Part shown: positions 57,401 through 59,611 of the stretch, in pieces
Layout: every line of letters starts with the position of its first letter
Position numbering within the stretch: position 1 is the stretch's first letter
Notes under the pieces: generated by a model
Seen by the model: only the letters and a program-made list of their open reading frames with translations
Told to the model about the DNA's origin: nothing
Databases searched by the model: none
IMG/VR virus record: IMGVR_UViG_3300047557_002845
Span: 1-59,611 of that record
Source: a virus
DNA length: 59,611 nt
Direction: 5' to 3' (one strand)
Program-made: the position numbers and the translations under genes

Positions 57401-59611
57401 AGTAGCGCGTATGCTGACTAGCAGCATAGATACAACAATAGACAGAGGGGTTATAAATAGTGAAACATTATTTAGAAGGGAAGTAGGAGAAGAAATTTTA
57501 AACAAAGGGGTTGAGGAATACAATCTAATAAAGAGAGAATATTATTTGAGAGGAGGAGAAACGGCAGCAATGCCAGTAGACTTAGAGATAACAAAGAGTC
57601 ATATAGATCAGATAGCAAGGTATACAAATAACAAATACCTATCTGTAGACCAGATAAATGATTTTATATTAAAGTTAGTCTTAGCTACAGACGCAGAGGG
57701 CATGAACGCTGCAAGAGTAGCAGAGACACAAGAGGAAGCTAAAAGAAGTTATGAACAGAACAAGAACAAAATAAAAGGAAGCATAACGTTTGCTACAACG
57801 CTGAGGGCTGGGTCTCCTAGCGGTACTAGTTTATTGTCCGAGACAGGAACCTTGTTAAATGAGACACGCACAGTAGAAGAGTTAAGAGAGAGGGCAGATA
57901 TATTAAATACTAATATTAGCCCGGCGGAGGAGGGCAGTAACACTTTAGTTTTAATGTCGGCTTTAGGTACGCATTATACCCAACTAGGAGATAACGACGG
58001 GGATAGTTTCCAGAGCGCTGTAACGCAAATGGCGGTACTAACCCGAAGAATAAAAGAACAAAGTCAAAAGATAAAAGAACTACAAGATAGAATTAGTCTA
58101 AAGCATCAGCCAAGAATAGAAAATAATGATACAGCTAAAGAGTTGGCTCAAGAAGTTAGAAGACAAGATATACAAGAAGAAGAACATAAATTAGAAAACC
58201 TAACGCGTCAGCATAATGAAGCTCTAAAACAGTTTGAGCTTATTAGAAATAACGCAGTTAGCAGAGCTAAAAAAGGTATTAGAACTTTTGCTAGAGTTTA
58301 CTCAGCATTACCTGAAGAACTAATAGGAGATAGCAAATTTATAAAAGATATACATCTTCAAACGTTTGTAAAACAGTTTAGAGACACTATAGGAGCTGCT
58401 GACCATGTAGGTTCAGTAATGACTGCCACTCAACAATTATCTCCAAAATTCCTTTCTAGTTTAAGATTTTTAACCGAGGGTACTACAGAAGCACAACAAC
58501 AAGCTAGACTAAACTCTATTCATTCAAATGATATAAGGCGTAGGTTACTCTCTGGGTTTGAAGGTGTATCTCGTGATAGCGAAGAGTTTAGAACCCTACA
58601 GCAATATCTAACTTTCTTAGGTAAAGAGGAAAGTGATCTTACTGCGGAAGAGCAAAACTTACTAGAAGACTTAACAAGACAACAGCGTACTATAATACAA
58701 GCAAAAAGCAATAAAGCTACTCAGGAAGACTTAATGGCTCCCTTAGTTAAATATGTACAAACTGAAATAGCTACTGTAGCGCAATTAGGAGCTGCTACTA
58801 GTACAATTACAAGTAAAATACTAAAATCAGCCCAGGGAAGCATAATTAACGACCAAACACTACAAGAGCTGCAAGCTATTATAGGAACGTCAACCGGGGG
58901 ATTACTAGGAACTACGTATAACACAGTAGTACCTCTAATAGCATTGCAAATGGCTAATATTGGAGCTTTAAAAGCTTTAAGCAGCAAAGAAGATAAATCT
59001 TACAGGTTAGCTTTAGCTGCTGGAATTATGGCTCAAACAAGTGCTTCTTCAACTTTAAGTATACCTTCTGTACCTATAGCAGAGCTGAATAACTTAAAAG
59101 AACAGTTACTAACTGGGCAGTATTCAGCAAAAGCAAAGATAGCCCAGCTGCAAGCTGAAAAAGACATCGAAGTAGCTATGCGGTTTGTAACTACAACACA
59201 ACAGTTTATTAGAGACGCAGGATTAAAACCTAAGGAAAGAAAAGGAGACACTTCTGGAAAAAGTGGGCCTAAGTCTCTCTTAGAAGCAGTTGATACATAT
59301 ACAATTGACCCGAAAATAGCCTCGGAATACAATATAGATAAAGAAAAAGCAGAAAAGCTCCAAGGGTTAACAAGTATTATTAGAGCAATAGAAGAAGCAA
59401 ACGACCCTAAGAATGCTAATAAATTCAGAGAAGAGCTATTAAACAGATTTCTCTCCACAAAAGTAGGAGAACCTCTAATAGCAGCTCAAATGTATAAAGA
59501 TGATGAAGCGCTATCAACTTTAAGGTCCTTTGCAGCTTTACAGATAGTAACTGATTACTTATCAGGTAAATATAAGACAGCAGATGACCTTATAAATAAT
59601 AGCCCCTTATC
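48456..59611 (+). CDS. Giant multidomain protein, partial (at least 3718 codons): PLD-type domain, coiled coils, DxDGD motif
   Basis: The frame opens just after a stop at 48450 and stays open to the window edge, so the C terminus is missing. Residues about 220-560 form a PLD-type domain: first lobe H253-A-K255 with ISTQNIT, second lobe H515-S-K517 with GSSNLS. The segment 600-2400 is long, mixed alpha/beta and not recognised. Residues about 2450-2980 are highly charged coiled coil with a duplicated 90-residue step. D3179-N-D3181-G-D3183 lies in LGDNDGDSFQSAV, the core pattern of polymerase catalytic barrels. After it comes another long helical part. The domain order suggests a virion-packaged enzyme co-ejected with DNA. 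No Shine-Dalgarno is seen before the ATG. Confidence 0.8.
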   Translation, partial: MDEEEKTTSGLSDDGSDISDDESSLKGRPHPKDDVFQSLVEYNMNAGSPITQFFSSFDENANDPFVAAKKHSNDFFNKMTQSSFNYDQAELRLRTELLVNYQANRLQNSIGSYLSQMEQATLYTINNTQTVNPSTLHRDLYSADGFVSRPTHYDLFSLFNSKETQDLTLRTSLYQVQENSVFSALSQRPGSVELVTQSYLKSPLPDISNEAELIKNQNKTAMNVLLGNDIATKVLTEQGKTVATVGFNNFSLHAKVGYLYNTPDTASIAFISTQNITDTLSRAHTTEEMLILRSHNFSDSKRTFIRNNLIQEIKDITDSIYTVASDPKYNLASLEVSEVINSLSLVNPKEFVEDIKRSFQSKRSGVGPNRTVFIRDEIQTELLNKLRKLSKDGEKSKVVISMQYVESLFIQSKSGFGGKKDGPKDAAYSEYNKNIRKEMLKVFRRLAEQDRLSIGVAGKSYGDSQGLFPLLDRYYNEDLARTKADGDDLYHLAKNTMKVLLEHKSFSILPTRFAHSKSFAVIDDSNAQDLKLLQYGIGSSNLSYKAYKDNLEVFMMLDKNTVGGLTDKEQQEIADYYYYGVSNFSKLNRGANLSSPTQRRGSQQQTDELISILKKMGGVYSTEGTPKGKEFSYTIIYDPNTYKRIGVDISIGSLNGELPGYSFSVTLGEERGISGQVEPVAYLSKTGRVINGMTFVNNSSRALKVLGDKTINPRGQQTFNALEVVGGLVNTMRHMLTFEATRGSINQALNIMTAADKTTALQKILGTILSLEMNKHFPSLTSREKNFSALLMQLQSQSINNNLKQKILTDTLNRLKTYDKVYAVPGMNPSHLKARGDLISNLYKDKTAADFFKKPLDARNQGDAIVAELLDIIENTRSNKETATMFSDIQRLMVKSDRRAQVFYDNRIRRIKTEMFNQITSPFMQPHELRYSMGQAMFKRPVYGINDDIYDLAEEQGTLDLLLSPHPLRHGETLEVDGKGFIRGKADHKRFIKPELYDNLGGIYNVAEGAVTIRQTHLMMQTMRGLSVINKKEYKNQVRKSLKNQGYTKEEITRIVDAMTNELFSINKNVSGDIDNETVMYFPYRVTEQIPERMRNLQSTRPVESASYKFGLAADTLGADSAIGDVLSNPETLIDNTFLTSLAPHQFRIIQDRLNTGEDAVTILQKLKVDYANSQLLVRGFLGGKAPKRVLQSIGISTMSDFSYVNEGFRYEAGNNKTRPEYVQYHVTNISLDSANLLGNTSFKADIEKHLKQGTSFIHKDQLIVNENVKTALKQETVNVANLLISNISADDIASRLGLESSKLSNTLRNLIAKFGEYGDATTITRFEDVRNLDRRQLNVINKLLGLTYESVNFRGDTNSFYYKGGVYSPVSSSSNNILDRLKSVRRIGDIDINAGYFTINAFSQYTKQDGQRRRQEYIKFKLPATSAREYRGVSFLVENPYIYHSGASSIQLELTTATRRDMVSNLRPGSDTSKGPAYLLESRIFEQLKKEQEERKLDTLLPQRIRKQDIYAILSPSQIKGFNFEQGLMLIEDKDSSFLKEIKKTDGSKALAEGLALMMLGEKAGSDTIMQLLATSLNQQDSKTQAAKALDILAKHDYAKKMKLPKRKLGDTATKTDNLEPTFTVFGELSSLALPAYVKQELAKDTPDISQALIKTVADALRGDTAALSHIKTQSIKLFETARSNPNSFNYNNRFIFNDESTRTASVLAFFTKASQDLFRNINIKNRLTGKSISEINAGYFLQGDNIEHYYSNNNLESKNKAAVLALIQSVQVIGSVLNIHLPTPEEIQKLEEDKRKTKIRELQLGLQQLDTILRLNRFLEFGVEQMPSRIAVAIGMQNMTKMEGQYMYELTKNQMGLYTDRHKESEDILNIQQAVLMLGSIVEGELIDPTKAKTKYKIQANNLALIGHTGSPLEFISKFTTAYTEQADKGLPTIVNTDNKTTSLAKEAILNYVLGDNEKSNVALSELSNTKNILLGLLSNRASEAQEDSTSLRLSKIEDIMLDTLLSDNAQKNKIRDTLQLITLFRTRLPSTDTNTLVRFALQYQKLKGTVSVPEEYYVSLFTSLYDSGATAADIDTFLTKERLEDAGVFTVYREQLRSRIESAKGTSIGTEYVNQSLESLRSYSKLLKNISSTSSLNTEQRERAESLYKSVTSTQLVTLPALYIGLSTTESGKYDVFYSPDSKQTGTHGILLGLDLLEKLSLVFQGQSHDALVAQIRLRYALEETAPLLKRIADHQLLNPASLDNLPTISAEEKKQYENLQTLLLQTQATTMDLINNQETIRQAGSDRLKLVGFSSIAMSSFLLSSHEIAAGSKFEEISQDTNTPEILTKNISDVSFKLNKKFKEAKGSVERRLRGKNYDLDALNTLIDSNDALKSFVYGSSAYSDNNYVIIDKDDRNNVRLKRITTTGEERTETILLEAKKQPGSSIANNSIRYYTGDDTKTAQQYREELSSIEQQITDNTERLNTGIANRDQRNLEIQTRQDNVNVYSNSLTVIRNLRNTRSQPSILNPRLRQERREQQLADILSYAASQSPIISQLHTNAELVRQRELLEIARRNYAQLTAEQQTNSFIETPSGRFPSRLPNAAQSYIYLIEEIQGNIRQLESRTRELPSYNVIISNIEQITNLDSTLQQELLTQRGLLEIARRNYAQLSAEQQTNSFIETPSGRVPSRLPNAAQSQIYLIEEIEGNIRRLESQLNLNTNTDILALYIGNIEDKLQKSANIRSLITRSQNTISTLERDMSTRHRRQTTDLNNQIRQDRKSLLRSIEQENTILRASLIQEGTYNDQQIRQRLLDNRQARINDFTLTADTRRSNLLLAQQQEEQSYRERINRRQAVINRYEQQIAQLNQTITRLESAMERRIEALNIQLDSERSEIADETERINDIRSQLSTLRSSKRDLKSLYRKEVRYSNYKEYKRLSKEIRDKEREIARLEEGRDAERARLEQQKAELKVQREGYKETTYTKYKKYSELTNEEKAVARMLTSSIDTTIDRGVINSETLFRREVGEEILNKGVEEYNLIKREYYLRGGETAAMPVDLEITKSHIDQIARYTNNKYLSVDQINDFILKLVLATDAEGMNAARVAETQEEAKRSYEQNKNKIKGSITFATTLRAGSPSGTSLLSETGTLLNETRTVEELRERADILNTNISPAEEGSNTLVLMSALGTHYTQLGDNDGDSFQSAVTQMAVLTRRIKEQSQKIKELQDRISLKHQPRIENNDTAKELAQEVRRQDIQEEEHKLENLTRQHNEALKQFELIRNNAVSRAKKGIRTFARVYSALPEELIGDSKFIKDIHLQTFVKQFRDTIGAADHVGSVMTATQQLSPKFLSSLRFLTEGTTEAQQQARLNSIHSNDIRRRLLSGFEGVSRDSEEFRTLQQYLTFLGKEESDLTAEEQNLLEDLTRQQRTIIQAKSNKATQEDLMAPLVKYVQTEIATVAQLGAATSTITSKILKSAQGSIINDQTLQELQAIIGTSTGGLLGTTYNTVVPLIALQMANIGALKALSSKEDKSYRLALAAGIMAQTSASSTLSIPSVPIAELNNLKEQLLTGQYSAKAKIAQLQAEKDIEVAMRFVTTTQQFIRDAGLKPKERKGDTSGKSGPKSLLEAVDTYTIDPKIASEYNIDKEKAEKLQGLTSIIRAIEEANDPKNANKFREELLNRFLSTKVGEPLIAAQMYKDDEALSTLRSFAALQIVTDYLSGKYKTADDLINNSPL
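56105..56553 (+). repeat. In-frame duplication with 270-bp spacing in the plus-strand giant gene
   Basis: About 179 bases at 56105-56283 recur at 56375-56553 (shift 270 bases, 90 codons) with few differences. Both copies encode RRNYAQL-SAEQQTNSFIETPSGR-type sequence at residues about 2550-2610 and 2640-2700. The identity at DNA level suggests a recent duplication within the coiled-coil part. Confidence 0.9.
57990..58004 (+). other. DxDGD motif (DNDGD), candidate polymerase active-site motif
   Basis: Encodes D3179-N-D-G-D3183 in the plus-strand giant frame, flanked by hydrophobic sequence (NTLVLMSALG before, SFQSAV after). In multisubunit-type RNA polymerases and their single-chain relatives a D-x-D-G-D loop binds the catalytic magnesium. 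A chance match in a chain this long is possible, so this is a lead only. Confidence 0.4.

Noticed and set aside
1-59611. tRNA or rRNA genes
   Set aside because: The coding density leaves almost no room, and no cloverleaf-like palindrome or conserved TTCGA arm was seen in the few gaps.

Overview
The window is a late (virion morphogenesis) region of a large, AT-rich tailed phage with a contractile tail (myovirus). Recognisable genes are a large terminase, a Mu gp29/DUF935-like portal, a Mu gpI-like prohead protease fused to a scaffold-like tail, a major capsid protein, a very large tail sheath, a tail tube, a baseplate hub, a gp25/W-like wedge protein and a J-like baseplate protein. There is no integrase, tRNA or replication gene in the window. 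The host cannot be read directly. GC-rich palindromic elements resembling the short repeats of filamentous cyanobacteria hint at a cyanophage, but this is an inference.

Layout. 1-1058: non-coding tandem array of GC-rich, roughly 99-bp units. 1059-48397: an almost continuous minus-strand block, read right to left. It runs from two small unknown genes and the portal, through a Cys-rich protein, protease/scaffold, capsid, four connector or neck candidates, sheath, tube, hub, OB-fold/spike candidates, wedge and J proteins, to the terminase, an AAA-type ATPase and finally a single 5171-codon gene. One plus-strand gene, a small SWIM zinc-finger protein at 45017-45628, interrupts this block and ends in a bidirectional terminator shared with the portal gene. 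48456-59611: a plus-strand reading frame that stays open to the window edge (at least 3718 codons).

The block is read as one morphogenesis programme. The head genes come first and the tail genes follow. A strong terminator after the tube gene and a hairpin after the capsid gene probably separate the very abundant products (capsid, sheath, tube) from the low-copy baseplate genes. No separate tape-measure gene lies between tube and hub. The 5171-residue protein is the best candidate for that role, or for an ejected internal virion protein. It has a bilobed phospholipase-D-type domain near its N terminus, repeated hydrophobic segments, a degenerate LytM/M23-like domain and a lambda-R/GH104-like murein hydrolase near its C terminus.

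The most striking result is that the two giant genes flanking the morphogenesis block both encode a complete two-motif PLD-type domain near their N termini. The plus-strand giant also carries a D-x-D-G-D motif near residue 3179, the signature of the catalytic barrel of multisubunit-type RNA polymerases. It is therefore a candidate virion-packaged polymerase, which is a hypothesis and not shown here.
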